Assembly (NCBI RefSeq): GCF_036010505.1
Contig: NZ_CP108569.1
Location: forward strand, 5,819,001-5,883,000
Direction: 5' to 3'
Source: Streptomyces sp. NBC_01197
Lineage (GTDB): Bacteria > Actinomycetota > Actinomycetes > Streptomycetales > Streptomycetaceae
DNA length: 64,000 nt
Numbering within the stretch: the first letter of the stretch is position 1; the number at the start of each line of letters is the position of its first letter. Positions 36,568 through 45,091 of the stretch are shown piece by piece. The notes under the pieces were generated by a model. That model searched no databases. It was not told where the DNA came from and saw nothing but the letters and a program-made list of their open reading frames with translations. The position numbers and the translations under genes were made by a program.

Positions 36568-37836
36568 ATGCCGCTGACCCCCGAGGACGTGCGGAACAAA
36601 CAGTTCACGACCGTCCGCCTCCGAGAAGGCTATGACGAGGACGAGGTCGATGCCTTCCTCGACGAGGTCGAAGCCGAACTGACACGATTGCTCCGCGAGA
36701 ACGAGGATCTGCGCGCCAAGCTGGCAGCCGCCACGCGTGCCGCCGCGCAGAATCAGCAGCAGGGCATGCGCAAGCCGCCCGAGCAGCAGGACGGCCGCGG
36801 CGGTCCCAATGCTCCGGTGCCCGCCGCCATATCCGGTCCACCGCAGGGCCAGCAGCAGCCGCAGATGGGTCCGCCCCAACTGCCGGGCGGTCAGCCCCAG
36901 CTGCCTGCAGGTCCTGGCGGTCACGGCCCGGGTCCCCAGGGTCAGCACGGCCCGGGTCCCCAGGGCCAGCACGGCCCCGGTCCGCAGGGTCAGCACGGCC
37001 CGGGTCCGCAGGGTCAGCACGGTCCGGGTCCCATGGGCCAGCAGGGCCCGATGGGCGGCCAGGGCCAGCTCGGCCCGGGTCCCATGGGTCAGCAGGGCCC
37101 GATGGGCCAGGGCCCCATGGGCCAGCAGGGCCCGATGGGCGGTCAGGGGCAGCTCGGCCAGGGCCCCATGGGCGGTCCGATGGGCGGCCACGGCGGTCCC
37201 CCGCAGATGCAGCAGCAGGGCCCCGGCGGCGACAGCGCTGCCCGCGTGCTCTCGCTCGCGCAGCAGACGGCCGACCAGGCGATCGCGGAGGCCCGTTCCG
37301 AGGCCAACAAGATCGTCGGTGAGGCGCGGAGCCGTGCCGAGGGTCTGGAGCGGGATGCCCGTGCCAAGGCCGACGCACTGGAGCGGGACGCTCAGGAGAA
37401 GCACCGCGTGGCGATGGGCTCCCTGGAGTCCGCCCGCGCGACGCTGGAGCGCAAGGTCGAGGATCTGCGTGGCTTCGAGCGTGAGTACCGGACCAGGCTG
37501 AAGTCCTACCTGGAGAGCCAGCTGCGTCAGCTGGAGACCCAGGCGGACGACTCGCTGGCTCCGCCGCGGACCCCGGCGACCGCTTCGCTGCCGCCGTCGC
37601 CCTCGATGGCTTCGGCCGGTGCGGGCGCGATGGGACACACGCAGCAGAGCATGGGCGGCAACCCGTCCATGGCCGGCCAGCCGTCGATGGGCAGTGGCCC
37701 GTCGTACGGCGGTCAGCAGCAGATGTCGCCGGCGATGACGCAGCCGATGGCACCGGTGCGGCCGCAGGCTCCGCAGCCGATGCAGCAGGCGCCTTCGCCC
37801 ATGCGGGGGTTCCTGATCGACGAGGATGACAACTGA
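36568..37836 (+). CDS. divIVA: Polar growth scaffold DivIVA
   Basis: DivIVA (422 residues) marks hyphal tips and recruits the polar growth machinery. It is essential in Streptomyces. The conserved N-terminal membrane-binding domain ([33 protein letters not shown]) and first coiled coil cover residues 1-65. A very long Gly/Pro/Gln/Met linker covers about 66-218, with repeated HGPGPQGQ and [10 protein letters not shown] units. The second coiled coil (about 222-330, rich in Glu, Ala, Arg) and a Met/Ser/Gln tail follow. The linker is repetitive at DNA level (36914-37200) and probably variable between strains. Confidence 0.96.
   Translation: MPLTPEDVRNKQFTTVRLREGYDEDEVDAFLDEVEAELTRLLRENEDLRAKLAAATRAAAQNQQQGMRKPPEQQDGRGGPNAPVPAAISGPPQGQQQPQMGPPQLPGGQPQLPAGPGGHGPGPQGQHGPGPQGQHGPGPQGQHGPGPQGQHGPGPMGQQGPMGGQGQLGPGPMGQQGPMGQGPMGQQGPMGGQGQLGQGPMGGPMGGHGGPPQMQQQGPGGDSAARVLSLAQQTADQAIAEARSEANKIVGEARSRAEGLERDARAKADALERDAQEKHRVAMGSLESARATLERKVEDLRGFEREYRTRLKSYLESQLRQLETQADDSLAPPRTPATASLPPSPSMASAGAGAMGHTQQSMGGNPSMAGQPSMGSGPSYGGQQQMSPAMTQPMAPVRPQAPQPMQQAPSPMRGFLIDEDDN
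36914..37200 (+). repeat. Coding tandem repeats in the divIVA linker
   Basis: A unit of about 24 bases that encodes HGPGPQGQ is repeated four times near 36925-37035. It is followed by irregular units encoding [10 protein letters not shown] and GGQGQLG. Copies are nearly identical in DNA (for example GGTCAGCACGG and CAGCACGGCCC recur), so slippage or recombination can change copy number without breaking the frame when whole units are involved. Confidence 0.85.
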
Positions 37837-37874
37837 CGGCGAGTGCTTTGAGCGCTTGACGGTCGGTGGACTGA

Positions 37875-37913
37875 GGGCCGGGCCCCGGGGTTTCCCTGGG
37901 GCCCGGCCCTTTT
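37875..37913 (+). terminator. Terminator of the divIVA transcript
   Basis: GGGCCGGGCCCCGGGG pairs with CCTGGGGCCCGGCCC across a short TTTC-containing loop, and TTTT follows at 37910-37913. It lies 38 bases after the divIVA stop and closes the long dcw transcription unit. Confidence 0.85.
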
Positions 37914-38145
37914 GTGTGGGGGTGGGTGGTTCGGGGGGTGTGGATCTGGGTGCGGGGGCGTTTGGTGGGTGCGGGTGGGTGGCGCCTGCGGCGGGGCTGT
38001 TCCCATCCACAGCCTCTGACCGGGGGCCCACCTTCCCGTAACCGGGGCTCCGCCCCGGACCCGGCTCCTCAAATCTTCCCCAGCTGCCGATGGGAGGTGC
38101 CTCCAGGAAGGGCTGAATACCGGGCTGGAGTTTGCCGTGAGAGAC
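37914..38145. other. Intergenic stretch between divIVA and ileS terminators, no gene seen
   Basis: The remainder of the divIVA-ileS gap is G/T-rich on the plus strand (many GGGTG words near 37915-37990) with no reading frame that resembles a protein. It separates two convergent transcription units, each with its own terminator. Nothing else is recognised. Confidence 0.6.
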
Positions 38146-38182
38146 CGATGGGCCCGGCCGGGACCACCGGCCGGGCCCATCG
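38146..38182 (-). terminator. Terminator of ileS, perfect 16-bp stem
   Basis: CGATGGGCCCGGCCGG at 38146-38161 and CCGGCCGGGCCCATCG at 38167-38182 are exact inverse complements with a 5-base loop. It lies 15 bases beyond the ileS stop on the minus strand. Confidence 0.8.
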
Positions 38183-38197
38183 GGTGTGCTCTGGCTG

Positions 38198-41100
38198 TTA
38201 CGCCTCTGTCTTGTGGAGGCGGAACGTCAGTGCGAGGCCCTCGTCCGTGAACGGGGTGCCGTACGGTGCCTCGCTCTCTCCCTCGCCCTCCGCGTAGTCC
38301 AGCGCCAGCACCTCGTCCGCGATCAGACCCGCGTGTTCGGTCAGGGCGTCCCTGGTCTCCGGGGTGGTGCTGGACCAGCGGACCGCGATGCGGTCCGCGA
38401 CGTCAAGTCCGCTGTTCTTGCGCGCCTCCTGGATCAGGCGGATGGCGTCGCGCGCCAGCCCCGCCCTGCGCAGCTCCGGGGTGATCTCCAGATCCAGGGC
38501 CACCGTCGCGCCCGAGTCGGACGCCACCGACCAGCCCTCGCGCGGGGTTTCGGTGATGATCACCTCGTCGGGGGCGAGGGTGACGGTCTCGCCTTCCACC
38601 GTCACCGATGCCGTTCCCTCGCGCAGCGCGAGCGAGAGCGCCGCCGCGTCGGCCTCGGCCACCGCCTTGGCCACGGCCTGGACGCCCTTGCCGAAACGCT
38701 TGCCCAGCGCGCGGAAGTTGGCCTTGGCCGTGGTGTCCACCAGCGAGCCGCCTACCTCGGAGAGCGAGGCCAGGGACGAGACGTTCAGCTCCTCGGTGAT
38801 CTGGGCGCGGAGCTCGGGCGTCAGTGACTCGAACCCTGCTGCCGCGACCAGCGCGCGGGAGAGCGGCTGGCGGGTCTTGACGCCCGACTCGGCGCGCGTC
38901 GCGCGGCCCAGCTCCACCAGCCGGCGCACCAGCGCCATCTGCCGCGAGAGCTGCGGGTCGATCGCCGCCAGGTCCGCCTTCGGCCAGCTGGAGAGGTGCA
39001 CCGACTCCGGGGCGTCCGGGGTGACCGGGGTGACCATGTCCTGCCAGACCCGCTCGGTGATGAACGGGGTGAGCGGCGCCATCAGTCCGGTGACCGTCTC
39101 GATCACCTCGTGCAGCGTGCGCAGCGCCGCCGCGTCGCCCTGCCAGAAGCGCCGGCGTGAGCGGCGCACGTACCAGTTCGACAGGTCGTCGACGAAGGCG
39201 GACAGGGCCTTCCCGGCCCGCTGGGTGTCGTACGCGTCAAGGGACTTGGTCACCTGGTCCACCAGCGCGTTGAGCTCGCTGAGCAGCCAGCGGTCCAGGA
39301 CCGTGCGGTCGCAGGGGGCCGGGTCGGAGGCCGAGGGGGCCCAGCCGGACGTACGGGCGTACAGCGCCTGGAAGGCCACCGTGTTCCAGTACGTGAGGAG
39401 GGTCTTGCGGACCACCTCCTGGATCGTCCCGTGGCCGACACGGCGGGCCGCCCACGGGGAGCCGCCGGCCGCCATGAACCAGCGCACCGCGTCCGCCCCG
39501 TGCTGGTCCATCAGCGGGATCGGCTCCAGGGTGTTGCCCAGGTGCTTGGACATCTTCCTGCCGTCCTCGGCGAGGATGTGGCCCAGGCAGACGACGTTCT
39601 CGTAACTCGACTTGTCGAAGACCAGCGTGCCGATCGCCATGAGCGTGTAGAACCACCCGCGCGTCTGGTCGATGGCCTCGGAGATGAACTGCGCCGGATA
39701 GCGCCGCTCGAAGAGCTCCTTGTTCTGGTACGGGTAGCCGTACTGCGCGAACGGCATCGAACCCGAGTCGTACCAGGCGTCGATGACCTCCGGGACCCGG
39801 GTCGCGGTCTTCTCGCACTGCGGGCACGGGAAGGTGACCGCGTCGATGTACGGGCGGTGCGGGTCGAGGTCCGACTGGTCGGTGCCGGTCAGGTCGGTCA
39901 GTTCGGCGCGCGAACCGATGACCGTGAGGTGGTCGTCCTCGCAGCGCCAGATCGGCAGCGGTGTTCCCCAGTAGCGGTTGCGGGAGAGCGCCCAGTCGAC
40001 GTTGTTGTTCAGCCAGTCGCCGAAGCGGCCCTGCTTGACCGAGTCCGGGAACCAGTTGGTCTTCTCGTTCTCCCGGAGCATCGCGTCCTTGACCGCGGTG
40101 GTCCTGATGTACCAGGACGGCTGCGCGTAGTAGAGGAGCGCGGTGTGGCAGCGCCAGCAGTGCGGGTAGCTGTGCTCGTACGGGACGTGCCGGAAGAGCG
40201 CGCCGCGTGCCTGGAGGTCGGCGACCAGCGTCTCGTCCGCCTTCTTGAAGAAGACGCCGCCGACGAGCGGGACGTTGTCCTCGAACGTGCCGTCGGGGCG
40301 GACCGGGTTGACGACCGGCAGGCCGTACGAGCGGCAGACCTTGAGGTCGTCCTCACCGAAGGCGGGGGACTGGTGGACGAGTCCGGTGCCGTCCTCCGTG
40401 GTGACGTACTCGGCGTTGACGACGTAGTGCGCCTCGGCCGGGAAGTCGACCAGCGTGAAGGGGCGCTGGTAGGTCCAGCGCTCCATCTCCGCGCCGGTGA
40501 AACGCTCGCCCGTGGTCTGCCAGCCCTCGCCGAGCGCCTTTTCGAGCAGCGGCTCCGCGACGACCAGCTTCTCCGCGCCGTCGGTCGCGACGACATAGCT
40601 GACGCCGGGGTGCGCGGCGACGGCCGTGTTGGAGACCAACGTCCAGGGAGTGGTCGTCCAGACCAGCAGGGCCGCCTCGCCTGCGAGGGGCCCGGAGGTG
40701 AGCGGGAAGCGTACGAAGACGGAGGGGTCGACGACCGTCTCGTACCCCTGGGCCAGCTCGTGGTCCGAGAGGCCGGTGCCGCACCGCGGGCACCAGGGGG
40801 CGACGCGGTGGTCCTGGACCAGCAGGTCCTTGTTGAAGATCTCCTTCAGCGACCACCAGACGCTCTCGACGTAGGACGGGTCCATCGTCCGGTAGGCGTT
40901 GTCCAGGTCGACCCAGTAGCCCATCCGGGTGGTCAGCTCGGCGAAGGCGTCGGTGTGCCGGGTGACCGAGGCGCGGCACTTGTCGTTGAAGGCGGCGATC
41001 CCGTACGCCTCGATGTCCTGCTTGCCGGTGAAGCCGAGCTCCTTCTCGACCGCCAGCTCGACGGGCAGGCCGTGGCAGTCCCAGCCCGCCTTGCGCGGCA

Positions 41101-41347
41101 CGTGGTAGCCCCGCATCGTGCGGAAGCGCGGGAAGACGTCCTTGAAGACACGGGCCTCGATGTGGTGCGCGCCCGGCATACCGTTGGCGGTCGGCGGCCC
41201 TTCGTAGAACACCCACTCGGGGCGTCCTTCGGACTGCTCCAGACTCTTCGAGAAGACCTGTGCCTCGTGCCAGAAGTCGAGCACGGCGTGCTCAAGGGCG
41301 GGCAGGTCGACCTGGGCGGGCACCTGGCGGTACAGGGGCGGTGTCAT
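38198..41347 (-). CDS. ileS: Isoleucyl-tRNA synthetase with Gly-x-His-His signature
   Basis: IleRS (1049 residues) charges tRNA-Ile and edits valine. It has the class I Rossmann core, the large CP1 editing domain (VWTTTPWTLVSNTAVA; DGTGLVHQSPAFGEDD), KMSKS as DGRKMSKHLGN, the anticodon-binding domain (LSNWYVRRSRRRFW) and an all-alpha C-terminus without the zinc cysteines of the common bacterial type. The size and layout suggest the type 2 (eukaryote-like) IleRS. The first signature reads GMPGAHH: Gly59-Ala60-His61-His62 replaces the usual His-x-Gly-His. The ATG at 41347 follows a GGAGGAG box at the end of a T-box leader. Confidence 0.96.
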   Translation of the reverse strand: MTPPLYRQVPAQVDLPALEHAVLDFWHEAQVFSKSLEQSEGRPEWVFYEGPPTANGMPGAHHIEARVFKDVFPRFRTMRGYHVPRKAGWDCHGLPVELAVEKELGFTGKQDIEAYGIAAFNDKCRASVTRHTDAFAELTTRMGYWVDLDNAYRTMDPSYVESVWWSLKEIFNKDLLVQDHRVAPWCPRCGTGLSDHELAQGYETVVDPSVFVRFPLTSGPLAGEAALLVWTTTPWTLVSNTAVAAHPGVSYVVATDGAEKLVVAEPLLEKALGEGWQTTGERFTGAEMERWTYQRPFTLVDFPAEAHYVVNAEYVTTEDGTGLVHQSPAFGEDDLKVCRSYGLPVVNPVRPDGTFEDNVPLVGGVFFKKADETLVADLQARGALFRHVPYEHSYPHCWRCHTALLYYAQPSWYIRTTAVKDAMLRENEKTNWFPDSVKQGRFGDWLNNNVDWALSRNRYWGTPLPIWRCEDDHLTVIGSRAELTDLTGTDQSDLDPHRPYIDAVTFPCPQCEKTATRVPEVIDAWYDSGSMPFAQYGYPYQNKELFERRYPAQFISEAIDQTRGWFYTLMAIGTLVFDKSSYENVVCLGHILAEDGRKMSKHLGNTLEPIPLMDQHGADAVRWFMAAGGSPWAARRVGHGTIQEVVRKTLLTYWNTVAFQALYARTSGWAPSASDPAPCDRTVLDRWLLSELNALVDQVTKSLDAYDTQRAGKALSAFVDDLSNWYVRRSRRRFWQGDAAALRTLHEVIETVTGLMAPLTPFITERVWQDMVTPVTPDAPESVHLSSWPKADLAAIDPQLSRQMALVRRLVELGRATRAESGVKTRQPLSRALVAAAGFESLTPELRAQITEELNVSSLASLSEVGGSLVDTTAKANFRALGKRFGKGVQAVAKAVAEADAAALSLALREGTASVTVEGETVTLAPDEVIITETPREGWSVASDSGATVALDLEITPELRRAGLARDAIRLIQEARKNSGLDVADRIAVRWSSTTPETRDALTEHAGLIADEVLALDYAEGEGESEAPYGTPFTDEGLALTFRLHKTEA

Positions 41348-41351
41348 CGAA

Positions 41352-41620
41352 CTCCTCCAACGGACGTTTCTCTCTCCGTCGGAGGGACGAGAGCCCAGTC
41401 GCTCCCGCGGTACCACCCTCCTTGGCCCCGGCTGTCGTGCCGTGGCCCCCTCATTGGGGTCGCGGTGCCGGTTCTACTCGCCCCGTCCACTCGCTCAGGG
41501 GCTTTCTTCCGACGGCTCAGGGGTGATATTCACGCCGTGCCTGCCTCCGGGCTCACACCGTCCCCGGATCGCTCGTGGCCGCTTGCGCCGCTACTCGTCC
41601 CGTCCATGCCTTCCGCTGGG
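41352..41620 (-). promoter_or_regulatory. T-box riboswitch controlling ileS
   Basis: Read on the minus strand, the leader contains the T-box core GGTGGTACCGCGG (about 41416-41404) inside a stem of GGAGGG with CCCTCC (41421 to 41392). Upstream are a GACGGGACGAGTAG start of stem I (41604-41590) and a stretch with AATATCACCCC (about 41530) where an AUC isoleucine specifier could lie. The box GGAGGAG directly before the ATG can pair with the region after the T-box, and no terminator is seen, so control is probably at translation, as known for actinobacterial ileS T-boxes. Confidence 0.88.
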
Positions 41621-41902
41621 GTCAGTGTACGGGCCCGCCCGCACGGGTTCCGACCGGTTTTCCCCCAGGTGCTCGCGGCCGCCGGGCTGACCCGAATGGC
41701 CACACGCGGCCCCGCGGAATACCGGGACTCCCCGTTGGCGGATTACGAGGCGGGGAGCTGGGCACAACGCTTGCAGGCTCGGCTTGTCCCGGACGTGAGG
41801 AGGGCTGAACCGGCGGCGTGCCCCGTTGCCGCGGGACTGGTGTCGATTTATCGTCCCAGCAGACTCGCGAGCAAGATCACAAAATGTGAAGGGGCCGCGG
41901 CC
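41621..41902. other. Intergenic region between ileS leader and TraR gene
   Basis: This stretch should hold the start points of both divergent transcripts. It contains no gene that resembles a known protein. Near 41848-41895 the sequence is more AT-rich (GATTTATCG, CACAAAATGTGAAGG) and the GAAGGGG stretch before 41903 serves as ribosome binding site. No clear -35/-10 pair is claimed. Confidence 0.5.
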
Positions 41903-42742
41903 ATGGTGGCGAAGAAGACCGCCGGATCGAGATCGGCGTCCGCAGAATCCACTGGGGCGACGGCCGGGGACGCGGCAGGCGAGCACGGAGCCGCCGCGCA
42001 CGAGACCGTCGCCGGGAAACCCACCGCGAAGAAGGCCGCGGCGGCGAAGAAGACAGCAGCGAAGAAGACAGCAGCCAAGAGGGCGCCCGCCAAGAAGGCG
42101 CCCGCGAAGAAGACCGCAGCCAAGAAGACAGCAGCCAAGAAGGCCGCGAAGAAGGCCGCGTCCAGTACGTCACCGGGCCACCCGGCGCCGGACAGCACGG
42201 CCGCGACCGCGGCGCAGGGGGCGGCCGAGGCCGCGGAAGAGACGGGAGCCAAGACGGTGGTTACGAAGAAGAGCGCCGGTGGAAGCACGGCGGGTGGCGC
42301 CGCCTCCGCCGTGCCCAAGGCCGGGGTCGCCGCGCCCGTGGCCCCGGGGGAGCTGCCCGTACGGCCGGGTGAGGACCCCTGGACCCCGGAGGAGGTCGCG
42401 GACGCGCGGGCCGAGCTGCAGAGCGAGGACATGCGGCTGGGAGCCGAGATCGCGGCGGCGGAGACGGCTCTCGCCGGGCTGATGCGGGACTCCGGCGAGG
42501 GCGCGGGTGACGACCAGGCCGACACCGGCACCAAGAACATCACCCGGGAGAGCGAGCTGGCCCTCGCGGCCAACGCCCGCGAGATGCTGGAGCAGACCGA
42601 GCGGGCGCTGGAGCGGCTCGACGCGGGGACGTACGGGCTCTGCGAGAACTGCGGCAAGCCGATCGGCAAGGCGCGGATGCAGGCCTTCCCGCGCGCCACT
42701 CTCTGCGTCGAGTGCAAGCAGAAGCAGGAGCGCAGGTCCTGA
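41903..42742 (+). CDS. TraR/DksA-type zinc-finger protein with histone-H1-like N-terminal domain
   Basis: This 279-residue protein has two parts. Residues about 41-86 are Lys/Ala/Pro repeats (KKTAAKK, KRAPAKK, KKAPAKK) of the kind found in H1-like DNA-binding tails. Residues about 150-279 form a DksA/TraR fold: EPWTPEEVADARAEL-like helix start, a coiled coil with LGAEIAAAETAL, and a C4 zinc finger (YGLCENCGKPIGKARMQAFPRATLCVECKQKQE). DksA proteins bind the RNA polymerase secondary channel. The basic tail may add nucleic-acid binding. The ATG at 41903 follows GAAGGGG. A far longer open frame to the left is antisense to ileS and not coding. Confidence 0.9.
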   Translation: MVAKKTAGSRSASAESTGATAGDAAGEHGAAAHETVAGKPTAKKAAAAKKTAAKKTAAKRAPAKKAPAKKTAAKKTAAKKAAKKAASSTSPGHPAPDSTAATAAQGAAEAAEETGAKTVVTKKSAGGSTAGGAASAVPKAGVAAPVAPGELPVRPGEDPWTPEEVADARAELQSEDMRLGAEIAAAETALAGLMRDSGEGAGDDQADTGTKNITRESELALAANAREMLEQTERALERLDAGTYGLCENCGKPIGKARMQAFPRATLCVECKQKQERRS

Positions 42743-42817
42743 GAGCTCCGGGGCGGTGTTTCGGGGGCGGTGTGTCGTACCCTCGTCCTCAGTCAGGTAC
42801 TAGGGCGAGGGAATCAC

Positions 42818-43516
42818 GTGGCAGAGGCGGAGCGCATCATCGGTACGCCGGACATTCCCGAGTCGGCGGGGGACGCACCGGAGCAGTCGTCCGAGGAGGA
42901 GACCCCCGCGGTGGCCGCCCCCGGGACGCGGTCCACCCCCGGGGCGCGGTCCGCCGATGGGCCGGCCGCTGACGGGACGGGTGCTGATGAGTCGGCTGCG
43001 GACGGGGAGAGCCCCGGCGAGGGGCCCCGGGGCAAGCGCAGGCTCACCGTGCTCTTCGCCGTGGCCGTCCTCGCCTACCTGCTCGACCTGGTGAGCAAGA
43101 CGATCGTGGTGTCCAAGCTGGAGCACCACGCCCCCGTCAAGGTGATCGGTGATCTGCTGCAGCTCGACGCGATCCGGAACCCGGGCGCCGCCTTCGGGCT
43201 CGGGTCGGCGTACACCGTGATCTTCACCATTGTCGCGGCGTCCGTGATCGTGGTCATCGTCCGGCTGGCCCGGAAGCTCTACAGCGCGCCCTGGGCCGTC
43301 GCGCTCGGCCTGCTGCTCGGTGGCGCGCTGGGCAATCTGACCGACCGGATCTTCCGCTCGCCCAGCGTCTTCCAGGGCGAGGTTGTCGACTTCATCAGGC
43401 CCGCGCACTTCGCGGTGTTCAACCTCGCCGACTCCGCGATCGTCTGCGGCGGCATCCTGATCGTGCTGCTTTCGTTCAAGGGCCTCGACCCCGACGGGAC
43501 CGTCCACAAGGACTGA
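42818..43516 (+). CDS. lspA: Lipoprotein signal peptidase LspA with long N-terminal extension
   Basis: LspA (232 residues) is the aspartyl protease that removes signal peptides from prolipoproteins. Four helices occupy residues about 80-225. The catalytic Asp residues lie in [18 protein letters not shown] and [10 protein letters not shown], with the NPGAAFG motif upstream. Residues 1-74 are an acidic, Ala/Gly/Ser/Asp-rich cytoplasmic tail absent from most LspA proteins. The GTG at 42818 follows GCGAGGGAATC. An in-frame GTG or ATG close to the first helix is not obvious, so the extension is probably translated. The pseudouridine synthase follows, as in many bacteria. Confidence 0.93.
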   Translation: MAEAERIIGTPDIPESAGDAPEQSSEEETPAVAAPGTRSTPGARSADGPAADGTGADESAADGESPGEGPRGKRRLTVLFAVAVLAYLLDLVSKTIVVSKLEHHAPVKVIGDLLQLDAIRNPGAAFGLGSAYTVIFTIVAASVIVVIVRLARKLYSAPWAVALGLLLGGALGNLTDRIFRSPSVFQGEVVDFIRPAHFAVFNLADSAIVCGGILIVLLSFKGLDPDGTVHKD

Positions 43517-43577
43517 CGGGACCGTCCCACTAGGGCTGACGGACCGGCCGGTCCTCCGGGCAAGGCATACTCGACGG

Positions 43578-44525
43578 GTGAGTACCGTTCCCGAGATCCG
43601 CACCCTGCCCGTTCCCGATGGCCTGGAGGGCGAGCGCGTCGACGCCGCCATCTCCCGTATGTTCGGGTTTTCCCGCACCAAGGCGGCCGACCTCGCCGCC
43701 TCGGGAAAGGTCCAGGTCGACGGGTCAGTGGTCGGGAAGTCCGAGCGGGTCCGGGGCGGCGCCTGGCTGGAGGTCGAGATGCCCGCGGCCGCGTCGCCCG
43801 TGCAGATCGTCGCCGAGCCCGTCGAGGGCATGGAGATCGTCCATGACGACGACGACATCGTGGTGATCCTCAAGCCCGTCGGTGTCGCCGCCCACCCCAG
43901 CCCCGGCTGGACCGGCACCACCGTCATCGGCGGCCTCGCCGCTGCCGGGTACCGCATCTCCACTTCAGGGGCGGCCGAGCGCCAGGGCATCGTGCACCGG
44001 CTGGACGTCGGGACGTCCGGGCTGATGGTGGTGGCCAAGTCGGAGCGCGCGTACACCCTGCTCAAGCAGCAGTTCCGGGAGCGCACGGTCGACAAGCGCT
44101 ACCACGCGCTGGTGCAGGGCCACCCCGACCCGATGAGCGGGACGATCGACGCCCCCATCGGGCGCCACCCCAACCACGACTACAAGTGGGCCGTGACGGC
44201 CGAGGGCAAGCCGTCTGTCACGCACTACGACCTGATCGAGGCGTTCCGGGCGGCATCGCTGCTCGACATCAAGCTGGAGACCGGCCGTACGCACCAGATC
44301 CGGGTGCACATGTCCGCCCACCGCCACCCCTGTGTCGGCGACATCACCTACGGCGCCGACCCGACCATGGCGAAGCGGCTCGGCCTCACGCGGCAGTGGC
44401 TGCACGCGATGAGCCTGGGCTTCGAGCACCCGTCGGACGGGCAGTGGGTCCAGTTCCGGAGCGAGTACCCGGAGGACCTGCGGAACGCGCTGGAGGCGAT
44501 CCGGGCCGAGAGCGAGCAGCGGTGA
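43578..44525 (+). CDS. RluA/RluD-family 23S rRNA pseudouridine synthase
   Basis: This 315-residue pseudouridine synthase has an N-terminal S4 RNA-binding domain ([31 protein letters not shown], residues about 16-70) and the catalytic domain with [15 protein letters not shown] near residues 138-152, in which the Asp attacks the uridine. [21 protein letters not shown] is the conserved third motif. By analogy with RluD it modifies helix 69 of 23S rRNA, but RluA and RluC type targets cannot be excluded. CATACT stands six bases before the GTG with no ribosome binding site, so the mRNA may be leaderless, apart from read-through from lspA. Confidence 0.93.
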   Translation: MSTVPEIRTLPVPDGLEGERVDAAISRMFGFSRTKAADLAASGKVQVDGSVVGKSERVRGGAWLEVEMPAAASPVQIVAEPVEGMEIVHDDDDIVVILKPVGVAAHPSPGWTGTTVIGGLAAAGYRISTSGAAERQGIVHRLDVGTSGLMVVAKSERAYTLLKQQFRERTVDKRYHALVQGHPDPMSGTIDAPIGRHPNHDYKWAVTAEGKPSVTHYDLIEAFRAASLLDIKLETGRTHQIRVHMSAHRHPCVGDITYGADPTMAKRLGLTRQWLHAMSLGFEHPSDGQWVQFRSEYPEDLRNALEAIRAESEQR

Positions 44526-45001
44526 CCAGCGAGTACGAGGTGCGGGTGGTGGCCGACAAGGCCGGTCTCGATGCCTGCTTCGCCGTCCGCAGGGACGTCT
44601 TCGTGACCGAGCAGGGCGTGCCGCCCGAGCTGGAGTACGACGCGTACGACGCCATCGGCGCGGACACCGTGCATCTGCTGGCCGCCGACGCGGACGGGCC
44701 GCTCGGGACCGGGCGGCTGCTGCTGCCCGCCGCCGGACCGGGGCGCGGGGTGGACGAGCCGGGCGTCGGCTCGCTCGGCCGGCTCGCCGTCGCCGCTGCC
44801 GCGCGGGGCAGGGGCGTGGGCGTCGCGCTGGTCCGGGCGATAGAGGACGCGGCCCGTGAGCGCGGGCTGACCGCGGTGGACCTGCACGCGCAGACCCATG
44901 CGCTGGGTTTCTACGAGCGGCTGGGGTACGTGGCGTACGGACCCGAGTTCCCGGATGCGGGCATCCCGCACCGGGCGATGCGCCGCACTGTCGGGACGTA
45001 G
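44522..45001 (+). CDS. GNAT-family N-acetyltransferase (ElaA-like)
   Basis: This 159-residue protein is an acetyl-CoA-dependent N-acetyltransferase of unknown substrate. [27 protein letters not shown] at the N-terminus matches the ElaA subfamily. The acetyl-CoA loop is [20 protein letters not shown] (about residues 80-100), and the C-terminal [27 protein letters not shown] is typical. Its GTG overlaps the stop of the pseudouridine synthase gene, so the two are coupled. Confidence 0.9.
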   Translation: MTSEYEVRVVADKAGLDACFAVRRDVFVTEQGVPPELEYDAYDAIGADTVHLLAADADGPLGTGRLLLPAAGPGRGVDEPGVGSLGRLAVAAAARGRGVGVALVRAIEDAARERGLTAVDLHAQTHALGFYERLGYVAYGPEFPDAGIPHRAMRRTVGT

Positions 45002-45091
45002 CGGCCGCGACGGTGTCACCGGGCGCGGCCACCGCGTACCCCAACAGTGCGAAGGGGGGGACCAGTTACCCGGAGGCACCCTGACCAGGTG

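Noticed and set aside
36914..37200. Regular repeats that could suggest a CRISPR array
   Set aside because: The units are in frame within divIVA, encode Gly/Pro/Gln/Met residues, and have no unique spacers.
39431..41902. Plus-strand open frame continuing into the TraR gene (1103 codons in total)
   Set aside because: The upstream 824 codons are antisense to ileS and its T-box. Only the part from the ATG at 41903, with a ribosome binding site and a known domain, is a gene.
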